Positions 52,316 through 61,323 of a DNA stretch of 64,000 nucleotides are shown here, in pieces. Positions within the stretch are counted from its first letter, which is position 1. Every line of letters begins with the position of its first letter. The position numbers and the translations under genes were made by a program. Source of the DNA: CAWCGU01 sp963795195 (GTDB taxonomy: Bacteria > Actinomycetota > Thermoleophilia > Solirubrobacterales > 70-9); contig CAWCGU010000006.1 of assembly GCA_963795195.1 (NCBI GenBank), forward strand, positions 2,790,001 through 2,854,000. Reading direction: 5' to 3'. Below the pieces are notes generated by a model. The model did no database searches and was not told where the DNA came from. It was given only the letters and a program-made list of their open reading frames with translations.

Positions 52316-53479
52316 TCAGCCGGCCCGGATCGCCGCGCAGGCCGCCTCGCGGTAGGCGCGCGTTTGGGCGCGCGTGCCGCGCTGCGACGGCGCAGTCCCG
52401 TTGGCCAGCACGACAACCGACACGCTGCCGTCGCGAGTCGCCCCGGAGAAGGTCTGGTAGCCGGGGAAGCTGCCGGTGTGGCCGTAGAGCGTCCCGCAGC
52501 GCATCGTCCAGGCGAAGATGCCGAGGCCGGACTGGTTGCGCCCCGGCCCGAGCGGCGAGCCGCCGCCCTCGACCAGGTCGGAGACCATCAGGTCGAGCAG
52601 CTCCGGGCTGATCAGCCGGCCGCGCAGCAGCGCCCGCCAGAAGCGCGAGAGGTCACCGAGCGTCGAGACGATCCCGCCCGAGGCCCAGGCCGCCGACGGG
52701 TTGATGGCGCGCGAGAAGTCCACCAGCTCGCCCTTGCCGTTGCCGTCGTCGAACTGGTAGCCGCGGATGAACGGACGCGGAATAGCGGTGTCGTGAGGCA
52801 GGAACGTGTCGGGCATGCCGACGGGGCGCAGGATCCCGCGTTGAAGCGCCCGGGTGTAGGAGGTGTGCCCGGCCTTCTTGACGAGCAGCCCGAGGACGAT
52901 GTTGTCGGTGTCGGAGTACTCGTACTTGGACCCCGGCTTGAACTCGAGCGGCTTCTCGGCGACGAAGGAGAGCACCTGGCGCGGGTGCCAGCGAGCCTTG
53001 AGGTCGGCAACGAACTCGTCAAGGAACGATTCGTCCTTGACGTAGTCGGGCAGGCCGCTGGTGTGCTGAAGCATCTGGGCGACCGTGACGCGCTTGCCGT
53101 GCTTGAGCAGGCCGGGCAGCCAGTCCTCAACCGTGTCGTCGAGCTTGATCCGCCCGGCGTCGACGAGCTGCAGGGTCAGTACGGCGCTGAAGGTCTTGGC
53201 GACGCTGGCGATCCGGAAGCTGTCGTGGAGCCGGATCGGCCGCTCGTCGCCCAGCGACGCGGTGCCGGTCCGCAGCAGCCTGACCGACCCGTAGCCGCGG
53301 CTGACCGCAGCCGCGCCGGGGATGCCAGTGTCGACGACCGTCTCGAGGGCTCCAGCAAGTTCGTCGCTTGCCGCGGGCGACGAAGTCGGGCCAACCGGCA
53401 TGAACCATGCGGCAATGGTCACGGTTGCGGCTGTCGCAACGAATGAGGATCGGCCCACACCCACACGAGTCCTTGCCAT
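52316..53479 (-). CDS. Exported serine hydrolase, class C beta-lactamase / DD-peptidase-like
   Basis: A 387-residue exported protein. Signal segment near residues 10-38; SxxK box SVAK in FRIASVAKTFSAVLTLQL; the second box reads YSD in YEYSDTDNIVLG where YSN is usual; third box HTG in YGHTGSFPGYQTF. The HTG and overall layout match Streptomyces R61 DD-peptidase-like proteins. The Asn-to-Asp change in the second box may alter specificity. ATG at 53479. Confidence 0.88.
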   Translation of the reverse strand: MARTRVGVGRSSFVATAATVTIAAWFMPVGPTSSPAASDELAGALETVVDTGIPGAAAVSRGYGSVRLLRTGTASLGDERPIRLHDSFRIASVAKTFSAVLTLQLVDAGRIKLDDTVEDWLPGLLKHGKRVTVAQMLQHTSGLPDYVKDESFLDEFVADLKARWHPRQVLSFVAEKPLEFKPGSKYEYSDTDNIVLGLLVKKAGHTSYTRALQRGILRPVGMPDTFLPHDTAIPRPFIRGYQFDDGNGKGELVDFSRAINPSAAWASGGIVSTLGDLSRFWRALLRGRLISPELLDLMVSDLVEGGGSPLGPGRNQSGLGIFAWTMRCGTLYGHTGSFPGYQTFSGATRDGSVSVVVLANGTAPSQRGTRAQTRAYREAACAAIRAG

Positions 53480-53537
53480 GACCAGACCCTAACCGGTCGG
53501 TTTGGTCTCGTGGGTGGAGTTTGTCACCGTAGTCCTC

Positions 53538-54095
53538 TCAACGATTTGCCTCCTTGTTGGCACGGCGCAGGGCGTCGTCGAGGCGGGGCAGGCGCTCGTC
53601 GTCTTCACCGAGGAGGGCGACAAGATGTGCTCGGACCGCGTCAAGGTCAAGTGTCTCCGCAATCAACATCTCCTCGATGTCTGCCCAGTCACGCGTGCGG
53701 TCAAACGCGGCCTTGAACACCGCAAGTTCAACTGGGCCGAGGACGGGAATCTGATGACCCTCAAACGGGACGATTCGGCTGTTTCGAGCGGCCAGATCGT
53801 GAAGCGGCTCGTAACTGAAGAAAAGATCGATTGGAGTGTCCTCCCAGTGGAGGCGCGCCTGGCCGTCGCGCTTGATGGTTCTGACCGCACTTCGATCGTG
53901 AGCGATCTGGCTAGGCAATGCCGCCAGGACTCGCTCGCATTCGGTCGCGGGGAGGAAGAGATTGATGTCGATGTCCCACGTTCCCCGCGGATCGAGCGTC
54001 CAATACGCAAGTGCGATCGCTCCGCCGAACGAGTGGCTGATTTTCGCATCCGAGAGAGCCTGGTGGAGGGCCAACAGACGCTGCGCGAGCCTCAT
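53538..54095 (-). CDS. Nucleotidyltransferase-fold protein, putative toxin of a TA pair
   Basis: A 185-residue protein with a minimal nucleotidyltransferase core: HSFGGAIALAYWTLDPRGTWDIDINLFL with the G-G of the G-S/G motif at 24-25, the DxD pair Asp41/Asp43, and a third acidic residue in PIDLFF (Asp90). The R-x-T-x-DID arrangement is shared with AbiEii/MenT-like NTase toxins. ATG overlaps the stop of the XRE gene by 4 bases. The pairing with an HTH protein suggests a toxin-antitoxin or abortive-infection module, but activity is not proven by sequence. Confidence 0.75.
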   Translation of the reverse strand: MRLAQRLLALHQALSDAKISHSFGGAIALAYWTLDPRGTWDIDINLFLPATECERVLAALPSQIAHDRSAVRTIKRDGQARLHWEDTPIDLFFSYEPLHDLAARNSRIVPFEGHQIPVLGPVELAVFKAAFDRTRDWADIEEMLIAETLDLDAVRAHLVALLGEDDERLPRLDDALRRANKEANR

Positions 54096-54430
54096 CGCCT
54101 CGACCCGCGCTGGCGAATGCCCGGGTAGCGAAGCGCTGCGCCGCGTCGGGAAGGCAGTCGCTGGGCGAGATCGACCACCTGGGCGAGAACGCGGCCTCTG
54201 GTCTCGAGTTCCTCTCGGGAGGGCGTCCTCACCGCGCAGGACCCAGGGACCGCGGTTAGCCGCAGCCCCGTTGCGGCCAGGAGTCGTGCGAGAGTCGCCG
54301 GAGTCGGAGTCTTCGACCCGCGCTCATATGCGGAAACGGTCGCCTGGGAAGTGCCGGCTCGCTTGGCCAGCTCTGTCTGGGTAAGAGCCATCCGACCACG
54401 GGCGGCGCGAAGAACCTCAGCGGTATCCAT
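54092..54430 (-). CDS. XRE family HTH protein, putative antitoxin
   Basis: A 112-residue protein with an N-terminal Xre/Cro helix-turn-helix (LRAARGRMALTQTELAKRAG, TSQATVSAYERGSKTPTPATLARLLAATG; about residues 7-55) and a basic C-terminal tail. The ATG at 54430 lies 7 bases from a perfect palindrome (54438-54457) that overlaps a TATACT -10-like box, so the mRNA may be leaderless and autorepressed. It forms a coupled pair with the downstream nucleotidyltransferase gene. Confidence 0.85.
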   Translation of the reverse strand: MDTAEVLRAARGRMALTQTELAKRAGTSQATVSAYERGSKTPTPATLARLLAATGLRLTAVPGSCAVRTPSREELETRGRVLAQVVDLAQRLPSRRGAALRYPGIRQRGSRR

Positions 54431-54437
54431 AGCCTGA

Positions 54438-54457
54438 GTATATCTGACTAGATATAC
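54438..54457. promoter_or_regulatory. Palindromic operator between XRE and methyltransferase genes
   Basis: GTATATCT (54438-54445), spacer GACT, AGATATAC (54450-54457): a perfect 8-bp inverted repeat, strikingly AT-rich for this genome. On the minus strand it contains TATACT about 6 bases before the XRE start codon. It is a likely binding site for the XRE protein and a core promoter. Confidence 0.6.
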
Positions 54458-54514
54458 CGTCCTCCGGATCGAGGCTGCGATAGGGTCGCTCTTGAGACCT
54501 ACAAGGAGGCAGAT

Positions 54515-55339
54515 GTGTCGGTTACGCCGGAGGATCAGGAGCTCAAGGGACGCCATCGCAAGATGTGGGCGATGGGGGACTACGACGAGATGGTCGAGAC
54601 ATTCCTCCTGCCGCTGGGGCCGCGGCTAGTCGGAGCCGCTGGAATCGGGGCGGGGATGCGCGTACTCGACGTCGCCGCGGGCACGGGGAACGCTTCGATT
54701 CCCGCCGCCCAAACCGGTGCCGAGGTGACGGCCAGCGACCTGACTCCCGAGTTGCTGGAGGACGGTCGCCGCCGAGCCGAAGCGACCGGGGTCGAGCTCG
54801 AGTGGGCCGAGGCCGACGCCGAGAACCTGCCCTTCGACGATGCGTCCTTCGACGTCGTCATGTCGTCGATCGGAGCGATGTTCGCGCCGTTTCACGAAAA
54901 GGTGGCCGACCAGTTCGTGCGGGTCTGCCGGCCCGGGGGCACGATCGCGATGCTGAACTGGACTCCCGAGGGCATGATCGGCGCGCTCTTCCGGACGATG
55001 GGCCCGTTCGCGCCGCCGCCACCGCCGGGCGCCCAGCCGCCACCGCTCTGGGGCGGCGAGGATCACATTCGCGAGCTCTTCGGGGACCGGGTCGAGTGGA
55101 CAAGCTTTGAGCGCGAGGACCTGACGATCACCGCCTTCACCGAGGCACGGGCCTACGGCGAGCACTTCAAGGGGCTCTACGGCCCGACGATCGTCGCCCG
55201 CGCCAACGCCGTCAAGAACGGCCGCGAGGAGGAGTTCGACGCGGCCCTTGACGCCTTCTGCGACGAGTGGAACCGCGGCGGTGACGGCTCGGCTCGCTTC
55301 GAGCAGGAGTACATCGTCGTGGTGGGCACGCGGGTTTAA
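54515..55339 (+). CDS. Class I SAM-dependent methyltransferase
   Basis: A 274-residue methyltransferase. SAM motif I VLDVAAGTGNASIPAA near residues 50-65, an acidic residue after motif II, motif post-I AEADAENLPFDDASFDVVMS, and VRVCRPGGTIAMLNWTPEGM. The UbiE/arsM-like layout does not define the acceptor. GTG start at 54515 has a near-perfect AAGGAGG five bases upstream. A strong hairpin terminator follows the stop. Confidence 0.9.
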   Translation: MSVTPEDQELKGRHRKMWAMGDYDEMVETFLLPLGPRLVGAAGIGAGMRVLDVAAGTGNASIPAAQTGAEVTASDLTPELLEDGRRRAEATGVELEWAEADAENLPFDDASFDVVMSSIGAMFAPFHEKVADQFVRVCRPGGTIAMLNWTPEGMIGALFRTMGPFAPPPPPGAQPPPLWGGEDHIRELFGDRVEWTSFEREDLTITAFTEARAYGEHFKGLYGPTIVARANAVKNGREEEFDAALDAFCDEWNRGGDGSARFEQEYIVVVGTRV

Positions 55340-55349
55340 CGCGTCGCCT

Positions 55350-55378
55350 TTCCTAAAGGGGTCAGACCCCTTTAGGAA
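55350..55378. terminator. Strong bidirectional hairpin terminator
   Basis: A perfect 12-bp inverted repeat, TTCCTAAAGGGG / CCCCTTTAGGAA, with a 5-base loop lies between the convergent methyltransferase and synthase genes. The stop codon (TAA) of the minus-strand synthase is inside the stem. Flanking T/A bases on both sides fit bidirectional termination. Confidence 0.75.
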
Positions 55379-56577
55379 TTTAAGTCAGCTGCCGTCAGAC
55401 CGAGCTCTCGGCCAACGTCGCCGATCGCCGCCGCGGCGCGCTCGAGCTGCGCCGTCTCGAGCGCCGCTGATACCTGTACCCGGACTCTCGCCGTGCCTTC
55501 GGGAACGACCGGGTAGCCGAACCCTGTTGCGTAGACGCCGCGATCGAGGAGCAGTTCGCTTGCCTTGATCGCATCGGCGGTGGCGCCGACGATGATCGGC
55601 ACGATCGCGCTCTCGCCGGGCAGGGGTTTGAGTCCCTCCGCGGTGAGCAGCGTCCGAAACGTCGCGGTGTTTTCGCGCAGCCGACCGACAAGCTCGGGGT
55701 GCCCGCTCAGCTCGGCCAGGGCCCGGCGTGATCCGCAGGCGACAGAAGGCGGCAGCCCGTTCGAGAAGAGCTGCGTGCGCGAGCGCTGCTTGAGCACGTC
55801 GCACAGGGCTTGTGTCCCGGCCACGAATCCGCCCGCGGCTCCTCCGAGTGCCTTGCCGAGCGTGCCTGTGATCACGATGTCCTCGCGTCCGATCAGCCTG
55901 TCGCGTTCGAGGACTCCGCGGCCGCTGTCACCGACGACGCCGATTCCATGCGAGTCGTCGACGATCAGCGTGGCCTCGTGTCCAGCGGCGATCTCGGCGA
56001 GTTCGGTCAGCGGCGCCAGGTCTCCCTCCATGCTGAAGACACCGTCGGTGACGATCAGGCGGCGCTCGACGCTCGGGGCCTCCGTGAGGGTTCTCTTCAG
56101 TTCGTCGGGGTCGGAGTGCTCATAGACGGCCTTGTGCGCCGGCCGCGCAAGCCGCATCCCGTCGATGATCGAGGCGTGGTTGAGGCGGTCGGAGAAGATT
56201 GCCGTCGGGCGGTCGCAGAGCGCGTCGAGCAGTGCGGCGTTTGCGTTCCAGCAGGAACCGTAGGTGAGCGCCGCCTCGGTCCCGCAGAACTCCGCGAGGT
56301 CCGCCTCGAGCTCGAGGTGGGGGGTGAACGTGCCGCAGATGAAACGCACCGACGCGGTGCCGGCCCCGTAGCGGGCGAGGCCCTCGGCCGCGGCTGCGAC
56401 CACCTCGGGATGGTTGGCCAGCCCGAGATAGTCGTTGGAGCAGAGGCAGAGGATCTCGCCGCGGCCCTCGATCTCGACCAGGGGACCCTGCGGCGAGTTG
56501 AGGACAGGGATGCGCTTGCGGGTCCCTGCGTCGTCCATCGCGCGCAGCTCCGCCCTCAGGTCGGTGGTCAGGCTCAT
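55372..56577 (-). CDS. Alpha-oxoamine synthase, glycine C-acetyltransferase (Kbl)-like
   Basis: A 401-residue PLP enzyme of the KBL/BioF/ALAS group. Motifs: CSNDYLGLANHP, TYGSCWNANAALLDAL, SDRLNHASIIDGMRLA (His134), LIVDDSHGIGVVG (Asp207, His210), and ITGTLGKALGGAAGG with Lys242 as the internal aldimine. The wording NHASIIDG and GTLGKALGG resembles Kbl (2-amino-3-ketobutyrate CoA ligase) more than BioF. Kbl splits 2-amino-3-oxobutyrate with CoA into glycine and acetyl-CoA. No threonine dehydrogenase is nearby; the context is an amine-uptake operon. ATG 56577 overlaps the aminotransferase stop. Confidence 0.85.
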   Translation of the reverse strand: MSLTTDLRAELRAMDDAGTRKRIPVLNSPQGPLVEIEGRGEILCLCSNDYLGLANHPEVVAAAAEGLARYGAGTASVRFICGTFTPHLELEADLAEFCGTEAALTYGSCWNANAALLDALCDRPTAIFSDRLNHASIIDGMRLARPAHKAVYEHSDPDELKRTLTEAPSVERRLIVTDGVFSMEGDLAPLTELAEIAAGHEATLIVDDSHGIGVVGDSGRGVLERDRLIGREDIVITGTLGKALGGAAGGFVAGTQALCDVLKQRSRTQLFSNGLPPSVACGSRRALAELSGHPELVGRLRENTATFRTLLTAEGLKPLPGESAIVPIIVGATADAIKASELLLDRGVYATGFGYPVVPEGTARVRVQVSAALETAQLERAAAAIGDVGRELGLTAADLNS

Positions 56578-57908
56578 CGCTGCCCCGCTGCCAGGGCGGC
56601 TTCGATCGACTCGGCGACGATCTCATAGGCCCTCTCGAGTGCCGCCGGCGGCATCACCAGCGAAGGCTGGATGTTGATCGAGGTGGTCGAGGAGTCGGCC
56701 AGCACTCCTCGTCGCAGCATTTCCTCGGCGACCGCACCCTGAAGCTCGGAGTCGAGGGTGGCGGTTTCGCGATCGCGAACGAACTCGATCGCCTGAAAAC
56801 AGCCGGCGACGCGGACATCGCCTATCCGCTCGAAGCGGTCGCGCAGATCGGACAACCGCTCGGAAGCGACACGTTCGAGTTCGGCCACGTTCTCGAGCAC
56901 CGGCTGCGCCGCGAACACGTCGAGCGTGGCGAGCGCGGCGGCACAGGCGCCCGGCAGCCAGGCCCAGGTGCTCCCGGTCGGGACGTCCCGGAAGCTTCCG
57001 AGTACGCGCTCCGATCCAAGCAGGGCGCCGATCGGCATGACGCCGCCGCCGAGTGCCTTGCCCAGGCACATCAGGTCAGGCTGGAGATCCCAGCGCTCGC
57101 TCGCGAACAGTCTCCCCGAGCGTCCCATCCCCGTCTTCACCTCATCGACACAGAGCAGCCAGTCGTACTCGCGGCAGAGCTCGGTCAGCGCGGGCCAGAA
57201 TGAGTCGGGCGGCGTCACGCAGCCTCCGGAGCCCAGGATCGGCTCGATCACGACCCCGGCGACGTCACCGGGGTCGACGGCGTGGAAGAGCAGCTGGTCG
57301 CGGATGTAGTCCACCGTCGATTCGCCCGTGCCGCCGGGCCGTGGCTCACGGAAGGGGGTTCGGTAGGGGTGGGGGTAGGGAACGTGTGCGAACCCGGGCA
57401 CCAGGCCACGCAGGCCGCTGGCGATCCCGGCCGCCTCGGCTCCGAGTGCGGCGGTGGTCGTGGACTCGCCGTGATAGGAGCCGTGGAAGCCGATGATGAT
57501 CGGCCGGCCGGTTGCGCGGCGCATCATCTTGATCGCAATCTCGACGGCCTCCGTGCCGTTGAGGGCGATGTCGTAGCGGGTCAGCGACTTCGGCGTGACG
57601 GCGAGCAGGCGCTCGCCGAGTTCAGCGGTCAGCTCGGAGGAGAGAGCGTGGCTGTCCTCGTTGCCGAACTTCCTGACCGCGGCGATCGCCGGCTCGAGCA
57701 GTTCCTCGCGGCCGGCGCCAAGCGGCACCGACGCCGACGCGGAGACGCAGTCGAGGTAGACGTTGCCGTCGGCGTCGCTGACGGTCCAGGCTTGCTTGCT
57801 GGTCAGCGCCAGCGGCGCCAGGCCCTCCGACAGACCGAGGTAGGCGCCGCCCTGCATCCGCTCCAAGATCTCGCGGCTGCGTGGCCCCGGCGGCTCGACG
57901 ACGATCAC
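56574..57908 (-). CDS. Class III aminotransferase
   Basis: A 444-residue PLP aminotransferase of the ornithine/GABA/putrescine type. Motifs: LNGTEAVEIAIKMMRRATGR, FHGSYHGEST, LLCVDEVKTGMGRSGRLFA (Asp255), and CLGKALGGGVMPIGALLG with Lys284 binding PLP. Substrates in this class are omega-amino acids and diamines. GTG 57908 is the first start in frame. An ATG at 57954, overlapping the stop of the preceding gene (ATGA), is one base out of frame, and the peptide between (IQQHWDAIEAP) looks native, so a one-base indel probably hides the real start. Confidence 0.88.
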   Translation of the reverse strand: MIVVEPPGPRSREILERMQGGAYLGLSEGLAPLALTSKQAWTVSDADGNVYLDCVSASASVPLGAGREELLEPAIAAVRKFGNEDSHALSSELTAELGERLLAVTPKSLTRYDIALNGTEAVEIAIKMMRRATGRPIIIGFHGSYHGESTTTAALGAEAAGIASGLRGLVPGFAHVPYPHPYRTPFREPRPGGTGESTVDYIRDQLLFHAVDPGDVAGVVIEPILGSGGCVTPPDSFWPALTELCREYDWLLCVDEVKTGMGRSGRLFASERWDLQPDLMCLGKALGGGVMPIGALLGSERVLGSFRDVPTGSTWAWLPGACAAALATLDVFAAQPVLENVAELERVASERLSDLRDRFERIGDVRVAGCFQAIEFVRDRETATLDSELQGAVAEEMLRRGVLADSSTTSINIQPSLVMPPAALERAYEIVAESIEAALAAGQR

Positions 57909-57950
57909 GGGCGCCTCGATCGCGTCCCAGTGCTGCTGGATAGAGCGGGC

Positions 57951-59605
57951 TCATCGCGATCCACCGAGCCGTGCCCGCAGGCCGCGCGCCTCGCGCAGCA
58001 GCTCGCGGGCGCAGTTACGCCCGTTGGCGCCGGTCACGCCGCCACCCGGGTGGGTTCCGGCACCGCAGAGCCAGAGGTCGGCGACCGGGGTGCGGTACTC
58101 GCCCCAGCCGCGCACCGGCCGCAGGTTGAAGAGCTGGTCGAAGGCCATCTCGCCGTGCAGCGCGTGGCCGCCCCAGATTCCGAGCACGCGCTCGAGGTCG
58201 GGCGGAGCCAGCACCTGGCGCTCGAGGATCGACCCGGGGAGGTTCGGGAAGTACTCGCCGATCTTGGCGATCGCGCGGTCGGCGACCTGGTCGCGGATCT
58301 CGTCCCAGCCGTCCTCGGCGAGCGTGTAGGGCTGGGAGTTGACATCGATCGTGACCACGTGCTTTCCCTCGGGAGCGAGCGACGGATCATGCACGGTCGG
58401 GATGCAGAGTTCGATGTGGGGGTCGCCCGCGGGCCTTCCCGCCCGCGCTTCGGCCTGGGCAGCGTCCATCTGAGCGATCGTGGGGTTGATCTCGGCGATG
58501 CCGCCGTGGTACGGCTGCGCGCCGCGGCCGTTCTTACCGCTGAGCGCTGTGGCCATCGGCAGCTGATCCACCGCGAGGTTGATCTTGACGCTCGTACCCT
58601 CGCAGCGGTAGGCGTTCAGTGCCGCGGCGAAACGCTCGGGCAGCAGGCCCTCGTCGAGCAGTCCGATCAGCGTCGTCTTCGGGTCGGCATTGGAGACGAC
58701 GCGGCGTGCCCTGATCTCCTCGCCGTCCGCCAGCAGGATGCCCGCCGCTCGCCCGTCTTCGACGAGGATCTTCTCGACTGGGGCCTCGGTCCGGACCACG
58801 GCGCCCGCCTCCCTTGCCGCGTCCGCCATCGCCTCCGGCAGGCGGCCGATTCCGCCGCGCACGAAACCCCACTGGCGGATTCCCCCTCCCGCCTGTTCGG
58901 AGGCGTGATCGTGAAGCAGGACGTAGGCGGATCCCGGCGTCGAGGGCCCGGCCGTGGAGTCGTTGATTGCGTGCCAGCCGAGCGTCGCCAGCACCTGATC
59001 GGAGGAGAACCACTCGCGCAGATACTGGGTAGCCGAGGTGCCGAACAGGAAGAGGGCGTCGCCGATCTGGCCCGGTGGCGGGCGGCCATGCCTCCCAGGC
59101 GGGCGATGCGGGCGAGCTCACGCGGGCGCAGGTTCCGCGGGTCCGGGGGCGTCGTGTCGATCAGGGGCGTGATCAGCCCGGCGATCTCGGCGAGTTCGGC
59201 CTCGAACTCGGGCAGCGCTCGCGCGTCGGCGGCCGAGAACTGCGCGAACTGCTCCCGCGTGGTGCTCAGGTCGTCGTCCAGCAGCAGCGCCGACCCGTCG
59301 GGACCGAGGTTGAGCGCCGGGCCGGCCGGGTCGACGGTAATCCCGCGCTCGACCAGGCGAAGGTCACGCCAGACGGGTTCGCGCAGCATGCTCAGCACGT
59401 AGGCGCCGGTCGAGGCCCGAAAGCCGGGAGCGAACTCCTCCGTGACCGCGCAGCCGCCGACGAACCCGCGTCGCTCGAGCACCACGGTCCTCAGACCCGC
59501 TTGGGCGAGGTAGAACGCTGCGACGAGGCCGTTGTGGCCGCCGCCAACGATCGCGACGTCCCAATCCTGAGACCTTGAGTGTGAGTTCGAAGAGGGGGCG
59601 CTCAT
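57951..59605 (-). pseudogene. FAD-dependent oxidoreductase, phytoene-desaturase/PYROXD2-like, frameshifted near 59075
   Basis: The N-terminal part from ATG 59605 reads DVAIVGGGHNGLVAAFYLAQ (FAD motif), then VVLERRGFVGGCAVTEEFAPG, up to about residue 176. The protein then continues in another frame (GQIGDALFLFGTSATQYLREW, later VVSNADPKTTLIGLLDE) to CGAGTHPGGGVTGANGRNCA and a stop at 57951. One missing base near 59075 explains the break. The combined product (about 550 residues) is a COG1233-type flavoprotein oxidase or dehydrogenase. It overlaps the upstream permease stop by 4 bases. Probably a functional gene with a sequencing indel. Confidence 0.72.
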
Positions 59606-60411
59606 GATTCGAGTTGCTTGATCTTGGTCAGGCGGTAGGCGAGGATCGCGAAGATCGCCGAGGCGCCGAGCATCAGCATGCTCATCGCCGCGCCGCCGTT
59701 GAGGTCGCCGCTCTCCAGCACCAGGTCGTTGACGACGTTGCCAAGCATGTAGCCCTCGGTGCCGCCGACCAGCGCCGGGCTGGCGAAGTCGGTGAACAGC
59801 GGGATGTAGACCAGCAGCAGCGCCACGAAGATGCCGGGGGCGATCAGCGGCAGCAGGACGCGGCGGGCCGTCGTGAACCAGCCCGCCCCGAGGTCGAGGG
59901 CCGCCTCGAAGAGGTTGCGGTCGATCGCCTTCATCGAGGCGTAGATCGGGATCACGGTGTAGGTGAGGAAGCTCGTCGAGAGCACGACGATCACCGCGAA
60001 CTTGCTGAACAGCAGCGCGTCGATCGGAGCGCTGATCAAGCCGATCTCCATCAGCGCCGAGTTGATCAAGCCCTCGCGGCCGAGCAGCATCCGCCAGGCG
60101 TAGATGCGGACCATCGGGTTGAGCTCGTCGGCCAGTACCAGGAAGAGCAGCAGGCCGAGCTCGAACTTGCCCGCCTTGAAGGCGAGCACGTAGGCGAGCG
60201 GGATCGCGATCACGAGCTGGATCAGCATCGCCGAGGTGGCGATCACGAACGTGGTCACGGCGACGTCGCGGTAGAGCGGATCGTTGAGGACGGTCGAGAA
60301 GTTCGAGAACGTCCAGCCCTCCTGGCCGGTCAGCACCCCGTACTGGAGGGCGATCACCAGCATCACGACCATCGGCGCCAGGAAGAAGAGGCCGAGGATC
60401 GCAGTCGGCAC
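59602..60411 (-). CDS. potB: Polyamine-type ABC transporter permease, PotB-like
   Basis: A 269-residue or longer permease of the spermidine/putrescine family with six hydrophobic segments; signatures include NFSTVLNDPLYRDVAVTTF, LADELNPMVRIYAWRMLLG and the EAA loop LFEAALDLGAGWFTTARRVLLPLIAPGI. GTG 60411 is the first start in frame. The ATG at 60448 that overlaps the upstream stop (TGATG) is one base out of frame; deleting one base in its GCGCGCG run would give a natural N-terminus, so an indel is likely there. Confidence 0.87.
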   Translation of the reverse strand: MPTAILGLFFLAPMVVMLVIALQYGVLTGQEGWTFSNFSTVLNDPLYRDVAVTTFVIATSAMLIQLVIAIPLAYVLAFKAGKFELGLLLFLVLADELNPMVRIYAWRMLLGREGLINSALMEIGLISAPIDALLFSKFAVIVVLSTSFLTYTVIPIYASMKAIDRNLFEAALDLGAGWFTTARRVLLPLIAPGIFVALLLVYIPLFTDFASPALVGGTEGYMLGNVVNDLVLESGDLNGGAAMSMLMLGASAIFAILAYRLTKIKQLES

Positions 60412-60447
60412 GGCGAGGAAGCCGAGCGGGCGCAGCGGTCGCGCGCA

Positions 60448-61323
60448 TCAGCGCACGGCCCCGGCGACGAGGTCCGTGAGCTCAGCCCTTGTCGTCGCCG
60501 CGCGCGGCGCGAGAGCGCCTTGATCAGCTGCCAGGCGCCGAACACGGCGACGACCTGGACGAGCGCGATCACGGTCGAGGCGGCGTTGACCAGCGGCAGG
60601 TTCTCCGACTGGCGCAGGATCGAGAAGACCCAGACGGGGAACGTCTGGTCGAAGCCGCCGACGAAGAACGAGATCTCGAAGTTGTTGAACGACCAGGCGA
60701 AGGCGAAGATCGCCGGCCGCGGCCAGCGAGGGGGCGATCTGGGGCAGGACGACGTAGCGCAGCATCTGCAGCTGCGAGGCGCCGAGATCGATGGCCGCCT
60801 CCTCGAGCGAGCGCTGGAAGCGCACCAGCCCGGCGGCGACGATCGCGACGACGAGCGGGAACGTCGTCACGACGTGCATGATCCCGATTGTCTGCAGCGA
60901 GAGCGCGATGCCGGCTTCGCTGAAGAAGATCAGCCCGGCGACACCGATGATCAGCCAGGGCACGACGAGCACCGAGCCGTGCAGGCCGGCGATCGGGCCA
61001 CGGGCGAAGAAGCGCAGGCGGGTCAGTCCCCAGGCGGCGGCGGTTCCGAGGGCCAGCGAGATCACGGTCACGATCGATGCGATCACCAGCGAGTTGACGA
61101 TTGCGTCCTTCGCCTGCTCGTTGGCCCAGGCGTCCGCGTACCAGTGTGTCGTGAAGCCCTCCCATGGCAACGAGATGATTGAGGAGTCGTTGAACGAGAA
61201 CAGCGCCAGCATCAGCACCGGCCCGAACAGGATCACGAGCACGACCGCGACCAGGGCGGCACTCGCCACCCCGGGCGCGCGACGGCGCAGGCGATGTCCT
61301 ATCGGGCGAGGACTTCCTGCCAT
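60448..61323 (-). pseudogene. potC: Polyamine-type ABC transporter permease, PotC-like, with two compensating frameshifts
   Basis: From ATG 61323 the frame reads ALFSFNDSSIISLPWEGFTTHWY and the EAA-like loop EEAAIDLGASQLQMLRYVVLP, as in PotC. After IAPSLAA, near 60717, the match continues in another frame (AIFAFAWSFNNFEISFFVGG ... FGAWQLIKALSRR). It must return to the first frame near 60505 to end in LTDLVAGAVR and the stop at 60448, which overlaps the next ATG. One extra base and one missing base explain this. Likely a functional permease with sequencing indels. The start overlaps the binding-protein gene by 25 bases. Confidence 0.75.

Noticed and set aside
57282..59402. 706-codon plus-strand open frame
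   Set aside because: It is antisense to the aminotransferase and FAD oxidoreductase genes, whose motifs are unmistakable. The translation is rich in Arg/Gly/Val with no domain, typical of a high-GC shadow frame.
59614..61182. 522-codon plus-strand open frame
   Set aside because: Antisense to the two permeases; its Asp/Glu/His-rich translation is the complement of membrane-protein codons.
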